DNA of 64,000 nucleotides from Atrina japonica (Eukaryota > Mollusca > Bivalvia > Pterioida > Pinnidae). This document shows, one piece after another, positions 39,898 to 52,022 of this stretch (position 1 is its first letter; each line of letters starts with the position of its first letter). A program made the translations under genes and the position numbers. Location: assembly GCA_030159075.1 (NCBI GenBank), contig BROG01000488.1:501870-565869 (forward strand), written 5' to 3'. Below the pieces are notes generated by a model that saw only the letters and a list, made by a program, of their open reading frames with translations, was not told where the DNA came from and made no database searches.

Positions 39898-40205
39898 TTT
39901 TGAAATATTATAAACATAATACCAAAGTTATAATGCTCAAGACGATATCGTTTCTGTCAATGAGACTTCATCAGTTGATCTCCAATTTGAAAATTATGTG
40001 TATTTTCTAAAGATAAAGTGGTATCATACAAGGCCAAATAATATCTCTAAAAGTATAGCCGAAATCCGTCTAAGAGTAACCACTGTAAAAAAAAAATGAC
40101 TATCTTAGCTTTAGAAATTTTCGATTTTAAATGGTGTTAACAGTGCCAAATATTACTTTAGTATAAGATGACCAGCTGGTACCGAAATACCAGATACTAG
40201 GTTTG
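39898..40205 (-). mobile_element. Retrozyme-like unit with the best-preserved hammerhead (copy D)
   Basis: On the minus strand the unit runs from 'cctagtatctggtatttcgg' through 'agtggttactcttagacgga' to the hammerhead at 39980-39935. It has GATCAA, CTGATGA (39974-39968), AGTCTCATTGACA, GAAA (39954-39951), the self-complementary CGATATCG (39950-39943), TC, then TTGAGC (39940-39935). Stem I pairs at five of six positions. A short palindromic stem III is known from animal hammerheads that act as dimers. All core bases look intact, but an A/A pair closes stem II. It ends in the family tail 'actttggtattatgttt'. Confidence 0.7.
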
Positions 40206-40269
40206 TGTAAGCAAAGATTAAGTATTGTCTTACTGTACCAGCATTCTTACATTGATTTAGAGGGCTCCT

Positions 40270-41740
40270 CGTCGCTAAGTAATTTGAACAACACGTTCTA
40301 AACTCCACCGTGATGACAACCTGAGTATGTGAAGAATGTCGTTAACTGGAGATAGGCTCGTATTCATTTCCCATGAATAATTTATCCAACTTTCGCCTCC
40401 ACAATCAAAACTGGACAAATTGGGAAAATTCAGAAGTGAGATAAGGTGCCATAAAGTATTGGGATTTCCTGTATGTCTGTTATATAGTTCATGTATCGGC
40501 CATAAAAAGCGTCCTTGACCTTCTTTTTTTCCAACCTCGCGCATTTTAAAGTAGGTTGACATTTATAAAACACTGTAATGTACGATGTCATTCAGTATAT
40601 GATAGAATGTTAACTAATCCTGCGAGACATTGTTTTTAAGCAGTAATGAATAACAAAATCATTGCATTATTTATCACACCTGTTTTCACCTGAAGTACAG
40701 ACTGACGTTCGAAACAAATAAGCATTTAATATGGGGAAAGTATGAAAACGAGTTTCGGGCTCATCATTTTGCATATATCTGTCATCAGAATAAGGGGTGG
40801 TTGCAAAATGGCTTTTGGTCATTTTGAACATACAGAATATTATGAAGACGTTACAACTGGAAAGTCGATGAAAGCTTACAATGATTAAACGTGCGTATCG
40901 GATCAATGAAGAGAGAGAGAGAGAGTAAAGTTTTACCGCTGCTTATACAAGATGAATGTCATATATAAAAATGTGGGCATTCATCATTTCAATGAGATTC
41001 GGATGTCAGAAAAAAAAAAGAAAATGTTATACATCCATTTCCAAAATATTACGTTTGAATTAGTTTTTTTTTTCAAATATCTTTTCACCTTTGTAGCATT
41101 TACATTGAATATGTATTCTATAACTTTGATTACATTTTTATCATCTTATGTATTTAAAGTGAATGCATCAAATAAAGAATGAATAATTTGATCTTTTTCA
41201 TAAAAAATCCCATGTCGTATCGGCCTATTTATTTCATAAGGAGAAGCTATTACCATTTAAAGTTTCGTATTTCAGGTGTATTGATCGTCATATCTGATAG
41301 GGAGTTAAAAAGGTTTCATTGGCATAATAAACCAACTACAGGTCACTGAACATGACTGGAAGACATCTGTGGGAAACATTATTCACAACAAGAATTGATG
41401 TCAAACTTAATGGGCAAACAGCTTTAGATTAAAGTTAAGTAATATTTGCTGGTATCGGATGATCTTGAACGGTTTGACGTGACCCCTGTTTAATTCCCTT
41501 TGAAATCGATTCATTTTGTCATAATTTCATCTAAGCTGATATTTGATCAAAAGTTTCGTTATAACGTTTTTTATATAAAGACAAATGTTTATCATGAAAT
41601 TAGTATCGATGGTAGCAATCTGTCTTAAATATCTTGACTGCCGACAAGTAAACGCATGTTTACCAACGGAAAAAAGAAACGGTGTAGTTTAGTAATTTCA
41701 TTTATAGATTCATATACAAAATATTATGTTGCATTATGTA
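40270..41740. other. Noncoding stretch
   Basis: It contains a diverged R1 fragment ('attcagaagtgagataaggt' near 40430; a similar fragment is at 16160) and otherwise unrecognised AT-rich sequence. The ORFs here have no family match. Confidence 0.4.
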
Positions 41741-41744
41741 TATC

Positions 41745-41908
41745 CATAGGCGTCGGAACCGGGGGGGGGGCTACTTTTTTGTAAAGATAGACATAGGTGT
41801 TGAAAATTGAGGCTAAGCCCCCAGACGTTTCTGGCGTGTGTGTATTTTAAGTTGGTTTAATCCCCCCCCCCCCCCCCACACACTTTCAATTTGCTTCCAA
41901 CGCCTATG
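41745..41908. mobile_element. 164-bp MITE with CATAGGCGT ends and poly-G/poly-C blocks
   Basis: The ends CATAGGCGTCGGAA and TTCCAACGCCTATG are inverted repeats. A G run (about 41760-41769) and a C run (about 41863-41877) form the next complementary segments. The target duplication is unclear. Confidence 0.7.
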
Positions 41909-42049
41909 CATATCGTTATTTAATGTATAGCATTGTCTCTTAATTCAAACATCATATCACGGATTATGTCTCATCATGGTTGATACGAACAGCCATTGAT
42001 TTGCACGATGCATTCTTTACACTTACGGCGATTTCGTATCACAGAATCA

Positions 42050-42310
42050 AGAGACCTGATTGTTGTAGAGTCTGTACCAAATGTCACGAGGATTCGTTCC
42101 TCACGTATTTCATCTTGATTTGACTGTGGACTCATGGCGGTTGTGACCGGTCGACAGGGGATGCTTATCCCTACCTGGCACTTGATCCCACCTCTTGATT
42201 GCAAGAGGTCCGTGTTTATTCTTTCTTTACCAGATTTGTACCTATATCCTGGACATCCTAGGGATTTATCCATTAGCATCTGAGATTTTATTAGTGATTT
42301 TGTCGTTAGT
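42050..42310 (-). repeat. Dispersed repeat R1 (copy 4)
   Basis: On the minus strand, the copy starts 'cctaggatgtccaggatat' and runs through 'agaggtgggatcaagtgcc', 'gaccggtcacaaccgcc' and 'gaggaacgaatcctcgtg'. Confidence 0.78.
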
Positions 42311-42809
42311 GCTATTAACAATAGGCCTACTACAAATGGAAAAATGTTGAAAAATTATTGAAATAAGATACCAGTATACGATAGTCTAACAGATAAATGA
42401 AATTTGATTTAAGAAGGTATTACCATTTAAAAAGAGCTTCCCCGAATATGACTTTCAGAATTGAGAAAAACAATTCCCTAGATTGAAAGTAATATGTAAT
42501 TCAAAAGAAATTTTGGTAAAACGTATAACTACTGGTAAATACGTAAACTTGACTTTAGTAAGAAATAGAGAAATACAAATATTATTATTAAACAAAACAA
42601 AAATACATTAGCTATTGTAGTACGGCGTGGAAAAGGTATTCAATATTTTTAGAAATGTTTTTAATGATATGTTTAAATTTATATTTGATATGCTACTAGA
42701 AAATTAAGAAAAAACACTTCGATGGAAACTATATCATAGAATCATAAAATATTTACAAAACAAAAAGAAAACGAAATAAAGGGTAATCATATAGAAATAT
42801 CTCAGATAC

Positions 42810-43012
42810 CACAGTAAAACTGTTCAGGATGTCCAGGATACATATACGAATCTGGTAATTTTTTTTTAAAAATATGGACCCCAGGTGCCATAGAGGAGTA
42901 AACATCCCCTTTTGACCGGCCACTTCTACCAAGAGTCCAAATTCAAATGAAATGATAAGTGAGGAATAACTCCTGGTCACAATTGGCACAAATGATTCAA
43001 CAACCGTTATCG

Positions 43013-43015
<3 letters not shown>
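42810..43015 (+). repeat. Dispersed repeat R1 (copy 5)
   Basis: 'caggatgtccaggatacata', 'aggtgccatagaggagtaaa' and 'gtgaggaataactcctggtc' are in family order. The copy ends at the CA repeat. Confidence 0.75.
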
Positions 43016-43049
<34 letters not shown>

Positions 43050-43099
43050 CTTCTAAGTACATGAATTCAAATCGCAAAATTATATATATATATACATAT

Positions 43100-43163
<64 letters not shown>
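43015..43163 (+). repeat. Compound microsatellite (CA)n, (TA)n, (GA)n
   Basis: (CA)n at 43015-43048, a short TA tract at 43080-43102, then (GA)n at 43103-43163. Confidence 0.95.
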
Positions 43164-43168
<5 letters not shown>

Positions 43169-43750
43169 AGTTGTACTGCAGAATTTTTTCGTGGTAGATG
43201 GTGTTTTTTTATGACCAATAATACATATACTAAAATTTAGGTGGATTTTCGCCCCCATCAAAATCCCACCAAGAATCCAAGTTGGAAAACAATCCTATGG
43301 GCATTTTTTTCCCATATGTAAATTCATGGGGAAAATCAATTTAGGTTATTAGTGTGGGAAATTATCAATATACATGACTGATTAGAAATGTAAAAAAATG
43401 GTTCAATTGTATTTGATTACGTCATATTCATTATTGATTTATTCTGAAAGGATTATATAACTACGAATTGAAAACAATTTTGATCTCCAATGCATCTCAA
43501 TTCTCATCAGAAAATAATAAAAAAAATTCATGATGCTTTTTGAAACTTAAGCATATAAATTGAAAAATTTATTCCTAAACAAGTTCAAATTAGCCTGTTA
43601 GATTGACTTTTCATACCATCATCAAACTATTCATTAATTCATTATCTTATTACCATGTAATAATGAATAGTTTTGAATTATTATCATTAATGTTAACAAT
43701 AATATTTCCAAATTTTAAATTAATTCCCGAGATATTTCTGAATTTACTTT

Positions 43751-45636
43751 TCAGACGAATCCTCTTACTTGAGGTGGATTTAATGGATCTGGTACATCAC
43801 TTACCCACTCAAAATTATTATAAGGTAATGGATGTGTCATACTCTCACTATATAAGGCATTAGCGTCTAAATACATGATATATTTCGATGGTTTACTGGA
43901 GTCGTAACCATCTACATATGGATTATTTGCCTCAGAATAACGAGTGGGAACAGATGTTATGCCACCACGAATTCCTTTTTCTATAAATAAATGCATTTCG
44001 TCATCGCTCAACAATTCTAATTCCGCTTTTGATATAAGCAAAGCCGCGTCCCATGCTAATCCTGGTGCTGTATGATAAATGACACGGATCTATCCCGTAA
44101 TTTTTTATAGAAACACTTCGAAATTGCTCAAATACTTCGGCCAGCAAAACTACATCGGTTTTCAAATACAAATCATGATAATTCCCCAAAGTTTTACAAT
44201 TAAATTCTTGCCATATAGTTTGCGCGTGTAAATAATCTTCTTCCGAAATATGACTATCCGAAAGTTTACTATAAAATTCTTTTATTGGCGGTAAACTAGT
44301 CTCTCCAAACTTTTCAAACGAATCCATGTATCCATATCGATAAACACCCTTCCGATTTAATTTTTTTGTATTTTCTTTTCCAAATACGAATTCCATCATT
44401 GGAAAAACATGGATACTTTTTTACTAATTCCTCTCTGAAGCCTCGTGACGCGATATCCTTTTCGTTTTTTTCCCCATCGTCACATCGATTGACACAATAA
44501 TACTTTCGAAATCGACATAAATTGTACAGTAAACGGGTTGTTTATGAGCATAATTTTCAAATTTTAATATTGTACCTTTTTTGGGCATGATTGGTTTCAT
44601 TGGTAGATTGTTTATTCCCTTACAATCGTTCATATGTTTATTTTTAACATCCTCACTCGAAAATTGCTTTAAACAATAATCGCAAACAAACCTTTTTCCA
44701 TCGTGTTTAGTCTGAGAACACATAAGTCTAGACATATTTTTTATCCAAGAATTCATCACCCTCCAACAATAACAAATTGATACGGCCTACATCGCGCGAC
44801 TGCTCCAAAACAAATAATGGAAAAAAATTATCTTTACGCCATCCAATAACATTTATCGCGAGTCCATTATGACGCTCAAATTTTTCTATCTGCGATAATG
44901 GAGTTGGAAAATCGATACCTTCCCAATTATGCTCCTCTAAAAACTTTGTATATTTAGACGGTCTATCATGGTGTTTTTTTATCTCCCCATGATGTAACGC
45001 CGATAAAATAGCGTACTTAAAACATTTATCATCTGAATTTTGCACGTTAATGATTGCTTTTTTATTTTGCAATTTTTGGGGTAATGGAAAATATGTAGAT
45101 CCGCGAAACGGTTCATATTTTTGCAAAATTTACATATAGCATGAGACATTTAACAAGTACCCATTGCGATTTCTCATAGCTCTTTTGAATCGAATGTAAA
45201 ATCTGCTGCACGGCGTCATTATATGCATTCCGAATCTCATCCTCTCTTAATACAACGGTCTGTCTACTCCTATGATTACTATTCCTATATTCAGTCACAA
45301 AAATACCTCTTTCATCAATCCGATCGATTTGTATTTCAAACTTTAAACTACCATTTTTACGAAACTCTTTTTTATCTTATCTACTATTGGCTCGCGAAAT
45401 GTATTAAAAAGATCAGTATTATTGTGCGTATCCTTATGATATCTAACATCTTTCTTAATCGATGTGTAAAATTTCTTAAATTTCCTAGCATCCTCAAACT
45501 TTGTTCCAAACTTATCATTAAGTTCTGCCATCACGCTTTTCATCCTTCTACGCTGTCCATAATCTTCTATCTGTGTTTCCAATCCCTGTTGTATTTTATT
45601 CTTAGCCTCAACCGAAATTCCACTAGATTTAGACAT
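43751..45636 (-). pseudogene. Polinton/adinto-like protein-primed DNA polymerase B, broken and truncated
   Basis: Six overlapping or adjacent minus-strand fragments in different frames line up as the N-terminal two thirds of a metazoan Polinton-type PolB: 45636-45343, 45298-45113, 45126-44728, 44759-44424, 44399-44001 and 44041-43751. The third fragment has the usual leader (RGSTYFPLP, then DDKCFKYAILSALHH). The fourth has a C-x2-C-x12-H-x3-C finger and exonuclease motif I (YVDFES). The fifth has exonuclease motif III (YLKTDVVLL). The last has polymerase motif A (YLDANALYSESM). The sequence stops soon after motif A, so motifs B and C of the palm are absent. Several frame changes and the missing catalytic part make this a dead copy. 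No integrase, capsid, protease or packaging ATPase was found nearby. Polintons and the related adintoviruses share this polymerase; the relic alone cannot separate them. Confidence 0.88.
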
Positions 45637-45719
45637 TTTTTAATATAGCAAAAAAAGTTTCTTATCTTATTTCAATTTTTTTTTGTATATTGCGATTATC
45701 CAAAAAAATTTGACCTATC

Positions 45720-45945
45720 TATTTTTTCATCCTTTGCCTGAATTTTGAACTAAAATTAAATTTAAGCACCTCTATTGCCATTTCATTCGCCTGGTTGCAT
45801 TTGACCAAAAATTGAATTAAAGTATATATATTTTCATTCATTTCGTTTGGTTGAATTGACCAAAAAATTGAATTAAAGTATATATTTTTTCATCCAATTC
45901 GTTTGGTTGAATTTGACCAAAAATTAAATTAAACCATAAAATGAT
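45720..45945. repeat. Tandem ~62-bp units upstream of the polymerase relic
   Basis: Three to four units share 'tttcgtttggttgaatttga' and 'ccaaaaattgaattaaagta'. They lie just beyond the 5' end of the polymerase relic and may belong to the same element. Confidence 0.8.
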
Positions 45946-46056
45946 TCAGTTGGCCAGAACTGTCTGCCTCTAACACACAAGCATCAGAATAACATCTTCT
46001 CCTACACTTATATTTTGAATCACTCAGTTAGGACCAATTTTGCATAAAATGAATAA

Positions 46057-46161
46057 CTAAGGAGCCTTTATCTCAACATCTTCATTCATGGACTTTTTAT
46101 TATTTCCACGAATAAATGTCGAATTGTCTTGGGCGGTATAACTGCTTTTCCCGCCAGACAT
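46057..46161 (-). CDS. Unrecognised 34-residue ORF
   Basis: The ORF runs from ATG (46161) to TAG (46057), begins MSGGKSSYTAQ and ends EIKAP. Its codons are less AT-rich than the surroundings. It lies upstream of the polymerase relic on the same strand, where small Polinton ORFs can occur, but I do not recognise the family. It may be chance. Confidence 0.2.
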   Translation of the reverse strand: MSGGKSSYTAQDNSTFIRGNNKKSMNEDVEIKAP

Positions 46162-46164
46162 CTT

Positions 46165-48325
46165 ATCTGGGAAGACAGTTTTTGAAACATCGGAATGAAT
46201 GATATTTTCTAGCTGTAACGAACCCAAATCCGTGTTTTCAGTTGTATTCTGTGACCGTTCGGGGTTCCATTATTTAGTTTGTTTTGTTATGGAAAAGAGT
46301 CTTCCGCCCAATGTTTTTCGTGCAGCACATGCTGGAAAAGAACTTGTTTTACCACTCAAAAACATTCTGTATGTATGTAGCAAACAAACTGTATCATTTA
46401 TATTCAGATGTTAAGGTTATACTGACTGGAAGACTAGTATCATTCGGTAATTGTATTCGTTTTCATCATTAATGTTACTTGAGTTGATACATAGAATTCA
46501 GTAAAGCTTACGTCAGCAAACTTTGAAGTGTTCTGCTGTTCATGATGTTAATCATAATAACTGGTCGAGCCAGTACACTAGCAAACAATACCATTTAATG
46601 CTAGACAATTTTTAACAGTTATATAAAAATGCAATTAAACAACATCTTTAATTTAAATCTCTAACTCGTTTTGCATATAATTGCATTATATAGAAGTACC
46701 ACGACTTAAAACAGAAAATATAACAACAATGTAATGTATGCTAATACCCAGGAGGACGGAAGTCAATTTCAAAGCGAACAGCCGGACCCCTTTAATCAAA
46801 ACGATACTGGAGAAAGAAATCAACAGTGGACGCCAATTCAACTTAAGGCCGCCCGCTACTGCATCACGTGAGACGGAGGATAATGAGGCAGACTACAGTC
46901 CTTATATTTATATATATTACCATTTTTCAGTGAAACTGTTGTCTACTGGATACTAAATTCATTCCGGAATACTGACTTTGCGGGGGGTGTTTACATATGA
47001 TGTATAGCTCAACAGCTGTTTTGACATGAGAAGTAGTTCTCTTTTCTGACCGCAAATACTAAATAAAATTCAGGTTTAATTTCTTTTATTATATCATTTT
47101 GAAAGAAACTACGGAAATGACAACTCTGGAATATCTATTCTTGGACTTGAATCATCTTCATTAATATTCGAGCTCTTGGTGGCGGAGGGTTAAATGTGTC
47201 AGAAGAGAATTGAAATTGCAAATGGCTGCGCCCATGAGTATGCTGAATAATGTATTTACAACGAATTTGCGTTTGAATTCTGATATATTATTAATGGGAT
47301 ATACTATAGAAAGATTAAGTGTGACTTACAAGAAGTGAGACCGCTAATATTAATTTATGACAACTGAAAGTAGCCATTTTATTTTACATTTTTTACCAAG
47401 CAGCTGGGAACCACGATGACTGATTGGTACATAACCTACGTAAGTAGGCCCATTTCACACGACCTAATTTCACACGATGCGGGTGACGAATTGTTTCTGA
47501 TATGAATATCCAGTGAAGGCAAAACAAATCGACTTGTTTATCAAGAGATGCTTGACAAAGTTGCTCTAGGCCTTACTTTCTTTCTTTCTGTTGTAACTAT
47601 GAAGCCAGACAGTGGTCTGTGGTTCTGGTCATAACATGACCTAGATATATCGCGATATGGGCCTGTAGACTGTACAATGTGCTACAGATGTGGTCTCGTG
47701 TTTCTGATTTCTTTCTGTAATTTTTATTTGTTTTGTGATAGGCCTAATGTATGGCTTTTAAGATTAAATATTTTATCTTACATTTTTTAGGCCTACATCT
47801 GAATCAACTTCATTAATGTCGTCGTCGTCGTCATCGAAAAGAGTTCATCTACAGTAGGCATTGTAAAATCGATTATATAGTCGGACATGATGAAAACTTT
47901 TGTCACAAGTTGTGAAAATAGCCAACAGATGACAAAATTGACGTCATTTGATTATAACAAAGTGATCTAAATTGTGACCCAGATACCGGCCTGCACTGTA
48001 CATGTACGAGGCCTGCATATCGTCACATGTTGTAAATACATACAATAGATCTACTATTGTAGTTCAGACTTTTTCCCGTGATTTTTTTCTTCGTTTTAGT
48101 TTTGCAATGTATGGATTTTAGAAAGAAAAATAAACACAACTCTATCGTATCCTTTATTGCTATAGGTTGTAGTCGTTTCAGTATTCATTTCATGTATTCC
48201 TACGCCAAAAGTAAAGCGGTTAATACTTATATCACGTGATAACCCAACACCCGTTTTATTGAAACAACAAAACAATCATTTAGTATATCTGTAATGAAGG
48301 AAATTACAATCGGTATGTACATATT
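46165..48325. other. No recognised exon
   Basis: Mixed AT-rich sequence with a small (GTC)n run near 47818-47832. Upstream exons for the terminal exon at 48332 should lie here if that exon is real, but I could not identify any. Confidence 0.4.
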
Positions 48326-48331
48326 ATGCAG

Positions 48332-48489
48332 AGACCAATGAGAATGAGTGTGATGTTCTTCATAAAGCAAGACAAAAAGTCGTTCCAGATAACTTGTATG
48401 ACGTTTCTGTTAAAGATGACGACCAATACGACACGACGAGACAGTATATATCACCATCGTTTCACAGCGAAGGAATATATGAAATTTGA
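48332..48489 (+). CDS. Probable last exon: tyrosine-rich cytoplasmic tail
   Basis: An acceptor-like 'tattatgcag' is followed by a phase-compatible open frame ending in TGA at 48487-48489. The reading contains ETNENECDVLHKA, then DNLYDVSVKDDDQYDTTRQY and SEGIYEI. Acidic tails with repeated Tyr-Asp motifs are common at the C-termini of bivalve membrane receptors such as multi-EGF scavenger receptors; the receptor class is inferred. An AATAAA follows 58 nt after the stop. No transmembrane or extracellular exon was found upstream, so this may be a lone duplicated exon. Confidence 0.42.
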
Positions 48490-48546
48490 AACAATTGTAA
48501 AATGTGTAACTGAAACTTTCATATAAAAAATTTCCATCCGTATGGA

Positions 48547-48552
48547 AATAAA
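48547..48552 (+). terminator. Polyadenylation signal AATAAA
   Basis: The hexamer lies 58 nt downstream of the TGA at 48487-48489, supporting that exon as a genuine 3' end. Confidence 0.5.
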
Positions 48553-50205
48553 ACAGAATTGAATTGAATTACCGTTTATATGCGAGTGTTACCGAGCTCG
48601 TTATTGTAGAAATTCCCCAACTTGAGTTATATCCAAAAATTACAGCGCCCTCTTACGGTCAGAAACCTCCAGTGCGTACTATTAGCTTCAAAACTTTTCC
48701 ACTGGTACATTGCAAACGAGCCTCCGCATACGGGTTCCTAGAAACATGGCTGCCGTAAATGTCTAATCTGATTGGTTGAATTATACACGTGGTTGACTAC
48801 AATAAGTTTGTGGACAGCCCGAATCCGTAATAGCCGGATTAGTAACAGTATATATATGATAGCCCGATCCGCTATAGCCGGATTATTAAAAGCCTAGATG
48901 TATCCTGACCGTTTACCAGCATCTTATTGTTCCAACAAAACAACGTTAAATACACCTTACCTATAATTTGGCAACAATTTTAGCATGATTTTAGGCGAGG
49001 GAAGCGAGCACTTTATGGTAAAAGGTAGATAATGAGCTGTACATACACTGGATGCAAAACACTGTCTGCATCAATTTAAACTACGTAGTTTTCCTAACCC
49101 GATGCATTTAATGTTACATTACGATGTTTCAATGACAAAGCTGCGCTCGCTTCAAGGCAATACCTTAGTTCAAAGTCTATAAGCATTAGATAATCCCTGG
49201 TGCGAAAAAGATGTTCAAATTGTTCTAAACGTCGAAAGTAAAAGCGGCACACAGTCATACTCATTTTATCCATAAGTAAAGGTTCCAGAATACATTTCAT
49301 ATATGAACCTGCAGCTGCGAAAAAAGATCATTATGACCTATAAATGAAGTGACCAAAAAAAAAAAATTCCATCTGACAAAATATTTCTAATGTTTTATAA
49401 TTTTACAACGCAAACAGAATAATTTGATCTAGCCTGTGGTCATTCTTGAATTGTATTCATTAAATCCACATGTGTTATTATCTAAAACATAATTATCTAA
49501 AATCAGAAGAATTACAATCTTCCCTAATACTGTCCTATGGACCTTTTTTTCAGCCACATACTCATAACTGATCCATAATATCGGTCCTTAAACACAAGGC
49601 TAAATAGTAGACGAGATATACAATGCAGTAAAGCAAACAACACACTGTATTTACCAGTGTCGGGCCTGTAGAGTAGATATAAATGGTGTAAAACATGAGC
49701 GTCATGAAGGGGGGGGGGGGGTGGCGCATTAGAAACAAACACTTTGTTTAGTCTTCGACAGATTCAGAATATGTCACTTAATGGCTATTCATTCAGAGTT
49801 TATTTTAACAAACAAATATTAAGTAATGCATACGCTTACTTAAACTATAACTAAAAGTAATGTATTACTTAAGCTCTTATTCTTCTCAACAAGTAGCCTG
49901 CGACCCCTGTTATGATTTAATTTAGACTCGTTGTGTTTATAAATATTGCCAATTTACTTTGGTAGATCTATAATTGGCATCAGATTAAGTTTGATGGACT
50001 GCTCAACACAAGGGTTAAATATGCACATTTCTACGGTCTGTCTGGGTCACATATACCAATGTTTAAATAAGATATTTTTTTGTTCGACAACTACATGTTG
50101 CACTCGGTCAAGAGAAGATTGTTACATTGCTATAAACACGTGTTATTTGCAGTTAATATGCATTTCATTTTTGTTACCCTTTATGTTTATCTTCGTACAT
50201 CATCA

Positions 50206-50344
50206 TTTCATATCTAAATCAGGCAAAGTTGGTCTTTTTCGTCGTTTCAAAACATTCGTTTCTGAAACTGTCCACGTGCTGGGTATATCGGGTGATCTCG
50301 ACCCATTTTTAACTCGTCCCATCGCATTCTCGGCTTTATCATTC
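50206..50344 (-). CDS. Possible C-terminal exon, unrecognised
   Basis: On the minus strand, an acceptor-like 'gagtttggcag' (ending about 50367) precedes an open frame through NDKAENAMGRVKNG, SPDIPSTWTVSETN and LKRRKRPTLPDLDMK to a TGA at about 50203. The codon mix is more even than in the AT-rich surroundings. There is no domain match and no flanking exon. Chance is possible. Confidence 0.2.
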
Positions 50345-51910
50345 TTGACACATATGATCATGAACTGCCAAACTCCACCAAAAATGACGGTACAATTGTA
50401 AAACAAGAGGTGCCCATACTTTTCACAGTTATATTGTTTTGATTTTGTCAATGTCAGCATTCAGGGTAGCATTAAAGATCAGGAAAAAAAACCATTTTAG
50501 TGACCTGATATAGGCCTATTTATTCACATATTCATCCGGTTTTTTAAGGTATTTAAAATAGCGTTAAAAAGCATATATTTTACATAATACATGCACTGTA
50601 CAATACAAATCACGTCCTGTATTATAAAAGCAAATATAAAACACATAAATATCGGCCGACTTTAATATAATCCGAGCGCGTAAAGGACCGAAATCCCCAT
50701 ACCGAATTACGAAGTGCATTTGATATGGCGAAAGAGTTTATCTGAAAGGTCATTGCATACGGAAATACAGCTGAATGTTCTAAGGTACGGGAAAACTTAA
50801 ATTCTAATAAAACAAATAACTTTGAAAAGAATATATCTTTTACAACTTCTCACGTGTTTGATAATGTATTTGAACACACATTTTATCATATCCTCGACTA
50901 TATGTCAGGGACAAAAATAATCATTGTGACAGCTAATATCGCTTTAAATGTGCACTTTGTTGATTAACTGGGTATTAGCTGTGTTTTTAGCAACAAATTT
51001 CTCTCTTTTTTAGTACTTTAATTGATATACAATAACAAAAAAAAAAAAGACTTTTATTTTCAATAAATCTGATTTTGCTTTGGACAATAGCAATGTTCTT
51101 GTTATTGGTTTTTCTTCATTCTATTTTTTTTTGGGGGGGGGGGGGGTAATGCAGGTTTCGAAATTGAAAAGAATAATACGAGTAGGTTATTGAATGTATA
51201 TGTTTAAACATTTCCGCGCCAAGAACGAAGGAGTTAATATTTCTACATATACACTCAATAACATATTTATTGCACATGTAAATCATTTCAATGACACCGA
51301 TAAAAAATATTTTATTTAATTCACAACAAATAAAATGATAACGTTTGCGTAATTTGTCATCGTTATCGCGCGTATGAATATAACATAAAAGTAGTTCCGA
51401 ACCTGAAAACCGGTCCTGGGTGTACATGGAAGTATAATACACCTTTTCATATAATGTAAATTAATGAAAAACAAAATCAGTATATATAATTACATATACA
51501 TAAGTTAAAATCGGAACGAATTATTCGCCAGGAGCTGAACTCGTTTCTGCACCGACTGGAATCTTAGTTTGGGTGATACCCTGTCTTTCAGTTTCTATTG
51601 GGCAACTCAAAATGCTCGTAAAACTTTTCATGTCAAACTAGATAGGTTTATAGTATAAGTCCCTTATATACAAAATTTGTATTTCAATTCTAAGAATTAA
51701 GCCGTTAAAATTATTATACAGAGTACCAAAGTCATAATAACTAAAGGATTATAGTTGTCCGCCATTTAGTAGCAACCACCGCCATCCCTAGTTCCATGTA
51801 TCCATACACGGTGATGCGCCGTTTACGTTGTTGTTTTAATAAAATATATGTAAGATAACATGAACTTTGATTTCTGTTTTCATTTTTTATGTAAGATGTG
51901 GCATTAATTG

Positions 51911-52022
51911 TTGTTTTGTTCATTAAAACATAACATTAATTTTGGCTATTTGCATGTATTATAATCCGCTTACACCGTGGGTACAGCCAAAATTAATGTT
52001 ATGGTTCAATAAACAAAACAAA
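51911..52022. repeat. Foldback, arms about 36 bp
   Basis: 'ataacattaattttggct' (51931-51948) is the reverse complement of 'agccaaaattaatgttat' (51985-52002), and the match extends outward to 'tgttttgtt'. The spacer is about 36 bp. Confidence 0.8.

Noticed and set aside
49946..50401. 151-residue plus-strand ORF
   Set aside because: Low-complexity composition typical of AT-rich DNA with no domain; the opposite strand looks slightly more coding-like but is also unproven.
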